Assembly: GCF_014251255.1 (NCBI RefSeq)
Contig: NZ_CP059182.1
Coordinates: 248,001-312,000 of the forward strand
DNA: 64,000 bases
Reading direction: 5' to 3'
Source: Blattabacterium cuenoti
GTDB lineage: Bacteria > Bacteroidota > Bacteroidia > Flavobacteriales > Blattabacteriaceae
The translations under genes were made by a program, and so were the position numbers. Shown one piece after another: positions 27,000-35,003 of this stretch (the stretch's first letter is position 1; every line of letters begins with the position of its first letter). Below the pieces are notes generated by a model. It made no database searches, was not told where the DNA came from, and saw only the letters and a program-made list of their open reading frames with translations.

Positions 27000-27644
27000 T
27001 TAATGATAAATAATTTTTTTTGAAACTTTTTTCTTCCAAAGAACATAACCTCCTATAGCCAATAAGAAAAGAAAAATAAATAAAAAACCTGTTAAAAAAA
27101 GCCCTTTAAAAAAATAAAGAGGGACAGAAATAATGTTTCCAATTATCCAGAATATCCAACTTTCTACTTTTTTCATAGACATTTGATACATCCCAGAAAA
27201 AAAAATACCAGTTGTCAACACATCAACCCAATCAGAATTGGATTGAAGTTTTCCATTATTGAAATAATAATAAACTATTGTACTCAAAATACAAGTAGAT
27301 ACAAACAATAAAGCTGTATAGCAATAATCTTTTTTATCTGAAAAAGATATAGAAAAATTTTTTTCTTTTTTCCTGTATTTCCATACATACCATCCATACA
27401 AACTCATTCCTGTATAATATAGATTGATAAGACAATCTCCATAAAGAGAGTTGATAAAAGTTATATAACAGTATATCACTGTACTTCCAATTCCTATTGG
27501 ATATAACCATATATTATTTTTTTGTGCGAAAATGACACTCAATATACTAAATGTTGCAGCAGAAGATTCTAAAAAAATCTGGAAGAAACTCCTATTTTGA
27601 TAAGGATATAAAAAAATATGAATCCATTCATTGATCATAACCAA
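27000..27644 (-). CDS. pnuC: PnuC-family vitamin/nucleoside transporter
   Basis: Seven-helix facilitator family taking up nicotinamide riboside or related vitamins. The signature stretch IWLYPIGIGSTVIYCYITF, NLYYTGMSLYGWYVW, and later MKKVESWIFWIIGN with a polar pocket (Asn/Trp) fit PnuC. The 214 residues match the family. The substrate (nicotinamide riboside, thiamine or riboflavin) cannot be told. For an obligate symbiont it would be an import route for a cofactor precursor. It lies 15 nt downstream of the phosphopantetheinyl transferase gene. Confidence 0.85.
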   Translation of the reverse strand: MVMINEWIHIFLYPYQNRSFFQIFLESSAATFSILSVIFAQKNNIWLYPIGIGSTVIYCYITFINSLYGDCLINLYYTGMSLYGWYVWKYRKKEKNFSISFSDKKDYCYTALLFVSTCILSTIVYYYFNNGKLQSNSDWVDVLTTGIFFSGMYQMSMKKVESWIFWIIGNIISVPLYFFKGLFLTGFLFIFLFLLAIGGYVLWKKKVSKKIIYH

Positions 27645-27659
27645 ATCAATTTATTTTTT

Positions 27660-28277
27660 TTATTTATCTATAATATAAACAAGGTAATGCTCATCTATTT
27701 TTCTATAAAAAGCAGAAAATCTCTTACTATATGATTTTTTAAGAATCCAACACGATATACAAAAATCTTTGTTTATGCAAAAAGGAGAAACTTTATAATG
27801 ATCCAAAAAACTTGACGAGAGACCTCCTTCTAATTTATATAAACTTTCTTTGATCCCCCATATAATATGAAGATATTCTTCTTCTTGGTTTGGATGTATA
27901 AAAAGAGATTCATCCTCTCTAATAAATTTTTCTTTTACTTTAATTATTTTATTTTTTCTGAATTTTTCTATATCTATTCCTATATGGTAGGAACTAATTG
28001 CTATAGCTATTTTTTCAAAAGAATGACTTAATGAAATATACTTTTTTTGAGGAAAAAGAAAAGGTTTTCTTTTCTCATTGTAAAAAAGATTCATAATTCC
28101 TATATATCTTAAAGCATAACGAACTCCTAAAAATTCTTTTTTACGTTTTTTTGATAAAGAAAAAAAAATTTTTCTTTCTTTTTCAGAAAGAGTAATTAAT
28201 TCTTTAGAAAATAGAGTTTCTAAATTGAACCATTTAAAAACGATAATTTTCGTATGAAATTTATTCAGTAGTATCAT
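27660..28277 (-). CDS. 4'-phosphopantetheinyl transferase (Sfp-type)
   Basis: Transfers phosphopantetheine from CoA to a serine of acyl carrier protein. The core motif HIGIDIEKF has metal ligands Asp102 and Glu104. The second motif is Trp140...Lys143-Glu144...Lys148 (WGIKESLYKLEGG). SLSHS at about 82-86 is the family's first conserved block. The 205 residues and extended N-terminus indicate Sfp-like rather than AcpS type. In a reduced genome it presumably activates the fatty-acid ACP used by fabI. It is upstream of pnuC on the same strand. Confidence 0.88.
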   Translation of the reverse strand: MILLNKFHTKIIVFKWFNLETLFSKELITLSEKERKIFFSLSKKRKKEFLGVRYALRYIGIMNLFYNEKRKPFLFPQKKYISLSHSFEKIAIAISSYHIGIDIEKFRKNKIIKVKEKFIREDESLFIHPNQEEEYLHIIWGIKESLYKLEGGLSSSFLDHYKVSPFCINKDFCISCWILKKSYSKRFSAFYRKIDEHYLVYIIDK

Positions 28278-28403
28278 AAAAATGAGTGATGTCGTAGTAG
28301 AAATTCATAAAAATTATTTTCTAATAAGATTAAATCTCGTCATTTTTTGTACTATTGTGAAAATATCAATCTCAAAAAATTGAGAGAAGAACAATCTTTT
28401 TTT

Positions 28404-29450
28404 ATGAAAAAAAAAATTTCAAAAGCATTAGAAAATGTTTTTATTACTACTGTTGATAATGAAAAAAAAAATATTATTGAAGCAGGAATAGTAAAAAATA
28501 TAGATTTTCTTGAAGAAGAAATCATAATTCATCTCCACTTATCTAATCCTACTATGCACATAAAAAAAAAATTAGAAAAAGATATTGACCAATCTATAAA
28601 AAAAAATCAGAATGTAAATGATGCAACAAAGATTAAGATAAAAATAGAAACTGTATTATTAGATGCTACTAAAAAAACAATCAATGGGATAAAAAATATA
28701 ATTGCCGTTGCTTCTGGAAAAGGAGGAGTAGGAAAATCCACAATAGCAACTAATATCGCTGTTTCTTTAGTGAAAATGGGATTTCATGTAGGATTGTTGG
28801 ATGCAGATATTTATGGACCTTCTATTCCTTTAATGTTTAATATAAAAGAAGATATGATTTCCTCATGTATCGTCATAAAAAATGGAATTCATAAGATGAA
28901 TCCTATCATTCGTTATGGGGTAAAAATTTTATCTTTAGGTTTTTTTTCAAAATCTGGACAGGCTATTGTTTGGAGGGGGCCTATGGCTACTAAAGCTTTA
29001 AGACAATTTATTCATGAAACTGATTGGGGAGGTTTAGATTTTTTAATTGTAGATTTACCTCCAGGAACAGGAGATATCCATTTATCCCTTTCACAAGAAA
29101 TTCCATTAAAAGGAATTATTATAGTTAGTACTCCTCAAAAAATAGCTTTATCTGATGTCCATAGAACTGTAGGAATGTTTCGGATGAAATCTATTCATGT
29201 TCCAATACTTGGAATCATAGAAAATATGTCTTTTTTTTTGAAAAAAAAAGAAGAAAAATGCTTTTTTTTTGGAAAAAATGGAGTAAAAAATTTTTCTAAA
29301 AAAATGAATATTTTTTTTCTTGGAGAAATACCTATGATACAAAAAATACGAGAATCCTCTGATTTAGGAATTCCTATTGTTTTAGAAAACAATGAAATAA
29401 GAAAAATTTTTGGAAATATTACGAAAAATATAATTGATAAATTATCATAA
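28404..29450 (+). CDS. mrp: Mrp/ApbC-type Fe-S cluster carrier ATPase
   Basis: P-loop ATPase that carries and delivers iron-sulfur clusters. N-terminal MIP18/DUF59-like domain (about 1-85), then the deviant Walker A ASGKGGVGKSTIATNIA, LLDADIYGPSIPLMF, FLIVDLPPGTGDIHLSLSQ and STPQKIALSDVHR. Start chosen at ATG 28404 (MKKKISKALENV), giving 348 residues. The open frame reaches a TTG at 28347 but the extra 19 residues do not look conserved. Converges on the PNP-like gene with a 23-nt gap. Confidence 0.94.
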   Translation: MKKKISKALENVFITTVDNEKKNIIEAGIVKNIDFLEEEIIIHLHLSNPTMHIKKKLEKDIDQSIKKNQNVNDATKIKIKIETVLLDATKKTINGIKNIIAVASGKGGVGKSTIATNIAVSLVKMGFHVGLLDADIYGPSIPLMFNIKEDMISSCIVIKNGIHKMNPIIRYGVKILSLGFFSKSGQAIVWRGPMATKALRQFIHETDWGGLDFLIVDLPPGTGDIHLSLSQEIPLKGIIIVSTPQKIALSDVHRTVGMFRMKSIHVPILGIIENMSFFLKKKEEKCFFFGKNGVKNFSKKMNIFFLGEIPMIQKIRESSDLGIPIVLENNEIRKIFGNITKNIIDKLS

Positions 29451-29473
29451 AAATATATTTATTCAATAAAAAA

Positions 29474-30292
29474 TTAATAACAAAATTTTATAAATTCTTT
29501 TACAATTAATATTAGAATAGGGATAGATTTTTCAGTTTCTTGAAAAATGGAATTAGTTTGATATTTTTTATTATGTTGATTCGATAAGCCCATTATAATA
29601 ATGGAGATAGCAAATACTCGTAAACTCATATATCTAGCTGTAATCACATACGAAATGATATTATTCATTCCAACACTATCTCCACCCATGGATTGTATCA
29701 TTGCATATTCTGCAGGGGTTTTATAGTTTGGATAAGGAAAAGCAACATATACTCCTTTTTGTATGATAATATTATGATTCATCGCTATATTTTCTGCTAT
29801 TTCAAGCATTTTTTTATCATATGGTTCTTCTGTAATTCCAAAAAAAGAACTATTCAAATGATGATTTTCTTTTAAAGAAAAAAGAGATTTATCTGGTGGA
29901 AAAAGATTGATATGATCTTTAACCAACATGACATCTCCCATTTTGTAATTGGGATTCACTCCTACAGAAATATTGATTAGTATTAATTTATCTATGCCTA
30001 TATTTTTACACAAGACAACAGGAAAAGTATTTTTCTCCTTTTCTTCATAAGAAGAAGACAAAGAAAAGGGTTCTATTAAAAAAACAACTTTTTTTTCTTC
30101 TATCTCTCCGAAAATCAATTCTCCACATAAATTTGAAAAATTTGGAATTTCTTCGTAAGAAATACATATAGGTTTTTTTATTATTTCCTTTACAAGTTTA
30201 TTAAAAAACTGGCTTCCTAATAATAGAATTCCAAAATCAGGTTTTGTTTTGATTTTATTTTTTATATATATTGTTGATTTTTCTAAAGTCAT
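29474..30292 (-). CDS. Divergent purine-nucleoside phosphorylase homologue, probably altered active site
   Basis: The fold-level signature of the PNP/MTAP family is clear: ILLLGSQFF (phosphate loop, Ser27), GVNPNYKMGDVMLVKDHINL, KTPAEYAMIQSMGGDSVGMN and ITARYMSLRVFAISII. At 272 residues it has family length. However, residues that bind purine in canonical trimeric PNP seem changed: the FET/YET Glu is Lys191, the Asn of the ITN motif is Met234, and the GRFH Arg/His block reads IEPF. These comparisons are from memory of human and bacterial PNP. Its reaction may be altered or lost, although the frame is intact. Stand-alone gene. Confidence 0.75.
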   Translation of the reverse strand: MTLEKSTIYIKNKIKTKPDFGILLLGSQFFNKLVKEIIKKPICISYEEIPNFSNLCGELIFGEIEEKKVVFLIEPFSLSSSYEEKEKNTFPVVLCKNIGIDKLILINISVGVNPNYKMGDVMLVKDHINLFPPDKSLFSLKENHHLNSSFFGITEEPYDKKMLEIAENIAMNHNIIIQKGVYVAFPYPNYKTPAEYAMIQSMGGDSVGMNNIISYVITARYMSLRVFAISIIIMGLSNQHNKKYQTNSIFQETEKSIPILILIVKEFIKFCY

Positions 30293-30499
30293 AAATGAAA
30301 TTTTTTTTATTTTTTTCTCAAAAAATTATTGACGACATTTTTCCTATCCTAAAGGAAAAGGTAAATAAAAATAAAACAAAGTAAAATTGATTGAAATAAG
30401 ATATACATTTTTTAGTATTTATGTTTTTTAAATGAGTAGTGAGTTAAGTTATTTTCACAATAGGATAATAGAATAGTAGTTATTGGTTTTTTTTTTTTA
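30293..30499. other. Non-coding spacer between PNP-like gene and murB
   Basis: 207 nt of A/T-rich sequence upstream of the PNP-like gene and downstream of murB, both on -. It contains a weak 7-bp inverted repeat (ttttcct/aggaaaa, about 30352-30371). No RNA gene or exact promoter box recognised. Confidence 0.5.
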
Positions 30500-31519
30500 T
30501 CATCGTATAACATTTACTTCTCTAGATAAAACAATCCCTAACTTGTTTTTGATGTCTTTAGTTATTTTTTCTGAAAAAGAATATATATCTATTCCACTCG
30601 CCTTTCCATAGTTGACTAAAACTATAGGTTGTTTTTTATAGACTCCCACATCTCCTATTTTTTTTCCTTTCCATCCAGTTAATTGAATCAATGAACTAGC
30701 AGATAATTTTACTTTTTTTTTAGAAATAGAATATCCAATAATAGTCGGGTATTTATTTTTCAATTTTTTGAATTCAAAAATTCCTACTATAGGATTCATA
30801 AAAAAACTACCAGCATTTCCAATTTTTTTTGGATCGGGAAGTTTTCTTTGTCTAATGTGAAGAATTGCCTTCCTCAAGTCATGAGTATTAGGTTTTTGAA
30901 TATTCATTTTTTCTAATTCCTTTTGTATTTCAATGGATGATGTATTCAATTCTTGATGTTTTTTTTTTAATAAAAAAAGGACTGATAAAATCAGGAATTT
31001 ATTTCTGTATTTTTTAAAAAAAGAATGACGGTATTGTAGTTGACATTCTTCACGTGTTAATTCTCTAATTATTCCATTGTCTGTTTCATAGACTTCCACT
31101 TTCAATAAAGTATCCTTTATTTCCGTTCCATATGCTCCAATATTTTGAATAGGAGCTGCTCCAACTGTCCCAGGGATAAAAGATAAATTCTCTAACCCAC
31201 TGAATCCTTTTTTTATAGTCCAATTGACAAATTCATTCCAATTTTCTCCCGCAAAAGCTTTCACTATTACTTGATCGTTGTTTTCCTGAATGATATTTTT
31301 TCCTTTTATTCCCATTTTTATTACTAGTCCCTGATAAAAATTTTTTAAAAAAAGAATATTACTTCCATTCCCCAAAAAAAATTTTGGAATAGATGGATAT
31401 TTACAAAAAGTTTCTTGGATATCTTCTATCCCTTTCACATTTACAAAATAATGCGCATACACATTGATTCCAAATGTATTAAACTTTTTTAAAGAAAAAT
31501 TTTTTTTAATATTTAACAT
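30500..31519 (-). CDS. murB: UDP-N-acetylenolpyruvoylglucosamine reductase MurB (type I)
   Basis: FAD/NADPH enzyme completing UDP-MurNAc synthesis before MurC. N-terminal FNTFGINVYAHYFVNV, FAD-binding FLGNGSNILFL, LSFIPGTVGAAPIQNIGAYGTEI, catalytic serine in GNAGSFFMNP and terminal Glu in LSREVNVI. The type I layout matches the E. coli enzyme. I start at ATG 31519 (MLNIKKNFSLKKFNTFG), 339 residues. A further 25 upstream codons are open but hydrophobic and atypical. It lies outside the dcw cluster, divergent from the YtxH gene. Confidence 0.95.
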   Translation of the reverse strand: MLNIKKNFSLKKFNTFGINVYAHYFVNVKGIEDIQETFCKYPSIPKFFLGNGSNILFLKNFYQGLVIKMGIKGKNIIQENNDQVIVKAFAGENWNEFVNWTIKKGFSGLENLSFIPGTVGAAPIQNIGAYGTEIKDTLLKVEVYETDNGIIRELTREECQLQYRHSFFKKYRNKFLILSVLFLLKKKHQELNTSSIEIQKELEKMNIQKPNTHDLRKAILHIRQRKLPDPKKIGNAGSFFMNPIVGIFEFKKLKNKYPTIIGYSISKKKVKLSASSLIQLTGWKGKKIGDVGVYKKQPIVLVNYGKASGIDIYSFSEKITKDIKNKLGIVLSREVNVIR

Positions 31520-31617
31520 GCATATAAACATTTTTATAAAAAAAATAAATAAAGACAATTTTGTACGTAAATATTGTATGATTAAATTTATCAATTAATA
31601 TAAAATTGTTTTTCTTT

Positions 31618-31893
31618 ATGAAAATGAAAAAAGTAGGAAGTTTTTTTTGGGGAGTCATCCTAGGAACAATGGCAGGGTTCGTCGTTGGAATTCTGTTAGC
31701 TCCAAAAAAAGAGAAAGAGTCTAAAATTAGAAATATATTAGGAAAAAAAACTGAAGAATTGATAGAAAATTTACAAAATATAAGCAAAAAAATAGGAAAT
31801 CAAGTTGATCAAATCAAATCAAATTTTGAAAAAAAATGGAGCAAAAATAAAATTGATAAAATGGATAAAGTAGAAGATGAATTGGGGACTTAA
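31618..31893 (+). CDS. YtxH-domain small membrane-anchored protein
   Basis: 91 residues: an N-terminal hydrophobic glycine-rich helix (GSFFWGVILGTMAGFVVGILLAP, residues about 7-29) followed by Lys-rich amphipathic helices. APKKEKESKIRNILGKK after the helix is the YtxH pattern (LLAPxxGxxxR). The function of this family is unknown, though it is often stress-related. Start at ATG 31618; a TTG at 31606 is also in frame. The 3' end overlaps the next gene by 17 nt, a pairing common in flavobacteria. Confidence 0.8.
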   Translation: MKMKKVGSFFWGVILGTMAGFVVGILLAPKKEKESKIRNILGKKTEELIENLQNISKKIGNQVDQIKSNFEKKWSKNKIDKMDKVEDELGT

Positions 31894-32230
31894 TAAGTGT
31901 TTCTTTTTTATCCTATTTAAAAATTTTTTCAATAAAAAGTTGACATTTTTTAAAAAAAAAGCAATAAAACTGTTCGTCTCCATCATGACAGAAATTTTTT
32001 TAAATTTCCTTTTACTTATGTTTTTCATAATTATCCTTTTTGTAGGAAGTTTTTCTTTATCTTTTTTCTTATCCTATTATTTTGGAAATTATGTTGTAGG
32101 GTTTGGAGTTATAACTATTTTATATCTTTTTATTTTTCTATTTTTATTTTTTTTCTGTAAAAATATTATACGTATTTGTATAAAAAATTCATTAAAAAAA
32201 TCAATATTTAAATTTTTTGATCCAAAATAA
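31877..32230 (+). CDS. Holin-X-like small membrane protein (putative)
   Basis: 117 residues with two long hydrophobic stretches (about 36-65 and 72-95). The pattern GSFSLSFFLSYYFGNYVVGFGVITILYLF resembles the flavobacterial 'phage holin family'/actinobacterial Holin-X-like proteins that follow YtxH genes. In those bacteria it is a housekeeping membrane protein of unknown role, not a lysis gene. The ATG at 31877 lies inside the YtxH gene (17-nt overlap). rlmB follows 6 nt later, so the three probably form an operon. Confidence 0.65.
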   Translation: MNWGLNKCFFFILFKNFFNKKLTFFKKKAIKLFVSIMTEIFLNFLLLMFFIIILFVGSFSLSFFLSYYFGNYVVGFGVITILYLFIFLFLFFFCKNIIRICIKNSLKKSIFKFFDPK

Positions 32231-32236
32231 AAACTC

Positions 32237-32995
32237 ATGAAGAAATCAGAAGTGATTTATGGGATTCATCCCCTGATAGAAGCAATTCAATCTAATAAAA
32301 AAACTATTAGTAAACTTTTTTTTCAAAAAGGACAACAACCAAAATCTAATACTTATAAAAAATTAATAAATCTTTCCAAAAAAAAAAATATTCCAATTCA
32401 AATTGGAACAAAAAAAAAATTTTCTCAATTGAGAAATAAAAATCATCAAGGAGTTTTTGGAATTTTATCTCCAATAGCCACTTATCATATAGAAGATTTA
32501 CTTCCTATGTTTTATGAAAAAAGAAAAAACCCTCTTTTGCTCATTTTAGATCGTATTACTGATGTTAGAAATTTTGGATCTATCATTCGTACTGCTGCAT
32601 GCGCAGGAACAGATGCTATCATTATTCCAAAAAAAAATACAGCATTAATAGGATCTGATTCTATCAAAACTTCCTCAGGAGCTTTATTTAAAATTCCAAT
32701 ATGTAAAGAGAAAAATATTCATAACACAATAGAATATTTAATGTCCTACGGATTAAAAATTGTTTCTGCTACAACAGAAAAAGAGAAATCTAGTATCTAT
32801 TATAATGTTGATTTTTCAGGACCGATAGCACTAATCCTAGGAAATGAAAAAAATGGAATTTGCAAAAAATATTTAGAACTTTCTTCAGAAAAAGCAAAAA
32901 TACCAGCAGTAAAGAAAGGAATATCATCTTTAAATGTATCTGTCGCTTGTGGAATTCTTTTATATGAAATCTTTAGACAAAGACATTTTTTATAA
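32237..32995 (+). CDS. rlmB: 23S rRNA (guanosine2251-2'-O)-methyltransferase RlmB
   Basis: SpoU-family knotted methyltransferase. N-terminal substrate-binding domain begins YGIHPLIEAIQSNKKTI, and the SPOUT motifs are DRITDVRNFGSIIRTAACAG (motif 1), ALILGNEKNGI (motif 2) and SLNVSVACGILLYEI (motif 3). Full length at 252 residues. TrmH-type alternatives are possible because specificity is hard to read. It ends 2 nt before the convergent pheS gene. Confidence 0.92.
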   Translation: MKKSEVIYGIHPLIEAIQSNKKTISKLFFQKGQQPKSNTYKKLINLSKKKNIPIQIGTKKKFSQLRNKNHQGVFGILSPIATYHIEDLLPMFYEKRKNPLLLILDRITDVRNFGSIIRTAACAGTDAIIIPKKNTALIGSDSIKTSSGALFKIPICKEKNIHNTIEYLMSYGLKIVSATTEKEKSSIYYNVDFSGPIALILGNEKNGICKKYLELSSEKAKIPAVKKGISSLNVSVACGILLYEIFRQRHFL

Positions 32996-32997
32996 AT

Positions 32998-33993
32998 TTA
33001 AAAATCATTTTGAAATTGTTTTAAAAAACGAATATCGTTTTCGAAACAAATTCGAATATCATCTATTTGATAAATTAGTAGAGCGAGTCTCTCTATGCCC
33101 ATTCCAAAAGCAAATCCAGAATAAATTTCTGAGTTAATGTGAACGTTTTTCAAAACTTGTGGATCTATCATTCCACAACCCATTACTTCTAACCATCCTG
33201 TCTTATCATCACGATAGATATCCACTTCAGCACTAGGTTCTGTAAATGGAAAATACGAAGGACGAAATCGTATTTTGACTGATTTTCCAAAAAGAGAATT
33301 TATCAAATATTGAATGATTTTTTTTAGGTCTAAAAAAGATACTTTTTTATCTATATAAAATCCTTCTGCTTGATGAAACATAAAATTTGAATGAGATGAA
33401 ATTGTTTCATTTCTATACACTTTCCCTATAGATAAAACACGAAAAGGAGGCTTATGTTTTTTCATATATCGTATTTGCACAGAGGAAGTATGTGTTCTTA
33501 ACAAAATTTCTGGATTTTTACATAAAAAAAATGTGTCCTGCATCTCTCTAGATGGATGATCTACAGGAATATTTAAAGCTGTGAAATTGTGCCAGTCATT
33601 TTCTATTTCAGGTCCCTCAACATAAGAAAAACCAATCATTTTAAAGATGTCTAGAATCCTATTTTTTACAATAGATATGGGATGTAAAGACCCTATTTCT
33701 AGAGATTTTCCTGGAATTGTAGGATCGAATTTTAAGGTTTTTTTATTTTCTATGAGGTTTATTTTTTGAAAATGAAGTATTTTATCTTGAACATTTTTTT
33801 TTAATTCATTGATAATTTTTCCAATATTTTTTCTATTTTCATGTGGAATTTCTTTTAATTTTTTAAATAAAAAAGTTAAAATTCCCTTTTTTTTACCAAG
33901 AAATTTAATTCTAAAAAATTCTAAATCATTAGATGTTTTAGCTTGAAAACACTTGATCTCCTCTCTTATTTGATCCATCTCTTTTTGATCCAT
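32998..33993 (-). CDS. pheS: Phenylalanyl-tRNA synthetase alpha subunit
   Basis: Catalytic subunit of the alpha2beta2 class II synthetase. N-terminal coiled-coil (about 1-85), [16 protein letters not shown], the class II motif 1 region ([20 protein letters not shown]), [19 protein letters not shown], motif 2 ([20 protein letters not shown]) and motif 3 ([14 protein letters not shown]). At 331 residues it is normal. pheT is not in the window. It is 10 nt downstream of the conserved hypothetical gene. Confidence 0.97.
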   Translation of the reverse strand: MDQKEMDQIREEIKCFQAKTSNDLEFFRIKFLGKKKGILTFLFKKLKEIPHENRKNIGKIINELKKNVQDKILHFQKINLIENKKTLKFDPTIPGKSLEIGSLHPISIVKNRILDIFKMIGFSYVEGPEIENDWHNFTALNIPVDHPSREMQDTFFLCKNPEILLRTHTSSVQIRYMKKHKPPFRVLSIGKVYRNETISSHSNFMFHQAEGFYIDKKVSFLDLKKIIQYLINSLFGKSVKIRFRPSYFPFTEPSAEVDIYRDDKTGWLEVMGCGMIDPQVLKNVHINSEIYSGFAFGMGIERLALLIYQIDDIRICFENDIRFLKQFQNDF

Positions 33994-34003
33994 AAAATTT
34001 TTA

Positions 34004-34381
34004 TTACATTATAATTTCGTCAATAATTTTTTCGTCCTTCATATAACGAATGATAGCTTCTTTAATAAAAAAAGATTGTTCTTCTTGATTGAAGAATGGA
34101 ATATTTTTTATCAATAAATAATGAGGCCATCCTTCTCTATCTCTTCCAATAAAAACATAATAACCAAAAGGTTCTAAAATTCTACATATTGCAATATGCA
34201 AAATATTGATTTTATCTTCTCTACTGAAAAATATATTTTGACCTTTGCCTAGTTCTTGAATTCCTATCAAATAAATAATTCCAATGAGATCAATTTTTCC
34301 CTCTATGCAAAAATGATTTCGTATGTATAAAATAACTTTATTCCAATTGAAATGAAATTTTTGTATAAATTCTTTTTTCAT
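34004..34381 (-). CDS. Conserved uncharacterised Bacteroidetes protein adjacent to pheS
   Basis: 125-residue soluble protein with no signal peptide. Segments [37 protein letters not shown] and [10 protein letters not shown] resemble a conserved family that I recall beside pheS in flavobacterial genomes. No known catalytic motif is evident. Retention in a reduced genome suggests a useful function. It is 10 nt upstream of pheS on the same strand and divergent from cvpA. Confidence 0.75.
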   Translation of the reverse strand: MKKEFIQKFHFNWNKVILYIRNHFCIEGKIDLIGIIYLIGIQELGKGQNIFFSREDKINILHIAICRILEPFGYYVFIGRDREGWPHYLLIKNIPFFNQEEQSFFIKEAIIRYMKDEKIIDEIIM

Positions 34382-34416
34382 TTTACTAAAAACTAAAAAT
34401 AAAATAGTTATTATTT

Positions 34417-34953
34417 ATGACTGTTTCAGATATTATGATTATAATTACAATTTTATATGGTGGATATCAAGGATTTAGAAAAGGGTTTCTTTCTCAGCTA
34501 TTTTTAGCTATGATATTTTTTATTCTGATTTACAAAGGAGTAGATTTATTTAATTTTTCTTCCAATGTCTTAATAAAGACAGTCAATATAAGAAATAAAG
34601 AACCTATTTTGACAGGATATTCTCTAGTCATTTCATTTTTTATGATAACGATTATAGCTTTTTTAATAAAAAAAATCATAGAATTTTTTTTATCCATTAC
34701 ATGGATGAATCCCATTGATAAATGGATGGGTGGGATCCTAGGCATGATTAAATATTTTTTTTATCTATCAATATGTCTTTTTTTTATTAAAGAAACAAAT
34801 AAAAAAATAGATTTAGTTCCTGATAATTTTCTTAAAAACTCTTTTGAAAAAGAATTTCAATATTTTTTCTCTATCTATAAGAAAGGTCCACTCTTTTTTT
34901 TTAGAAAATTGGAAGAATTATACTTCTTATTTTCAAATTGGATCAAAAAATGA
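34417..34953 (+). CDS. CvpA-family membrane protein
   Basis: 178 residues with about four transmembrane helices in the first 130 residues and a cytoplasmic Lys/Phe-rich tail. YGGYQGFRKGFLSQLF near the N-terminus and WMNPIDKWMGGILGMIKYFFYL are the CvpA/colicin V production patterns. The molecular role is poorly defined; links to envelope function are reported for the family. The flavobacterial arrangement next to pheS is kept. It converges on the phosphate permease with a 50-nt gap. Confidence 0.85.
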   Translation: MTVSDIMIIITILYGGYQGFRKGFLSQLFLAMIFFILIYKGVDLFNFSSNVLIKTVNIRNKEPILTGYSLVISFFMITIIAFLIKKIIEFFLSITWMNPIDKWMGGILGMIKYFFYLSICLFFIKETNKKIDLVPDNFLKNSFEKEFQYFFSIYKKGPLFFFRKLEELYFLFSNWIKK

Positions 34954-35003
34954 TAAAATGGATAGGAAAAAAATAAATGAATCTAAGAAGAATCAGAGGA
35001 GGA

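Noticed and set aside
31877-32230. Holin-like gene as evidence of a prophage
   Set aside because: No other phage gene is near, and the YtxH/holin-like pair is ordinary in flavobacteria.
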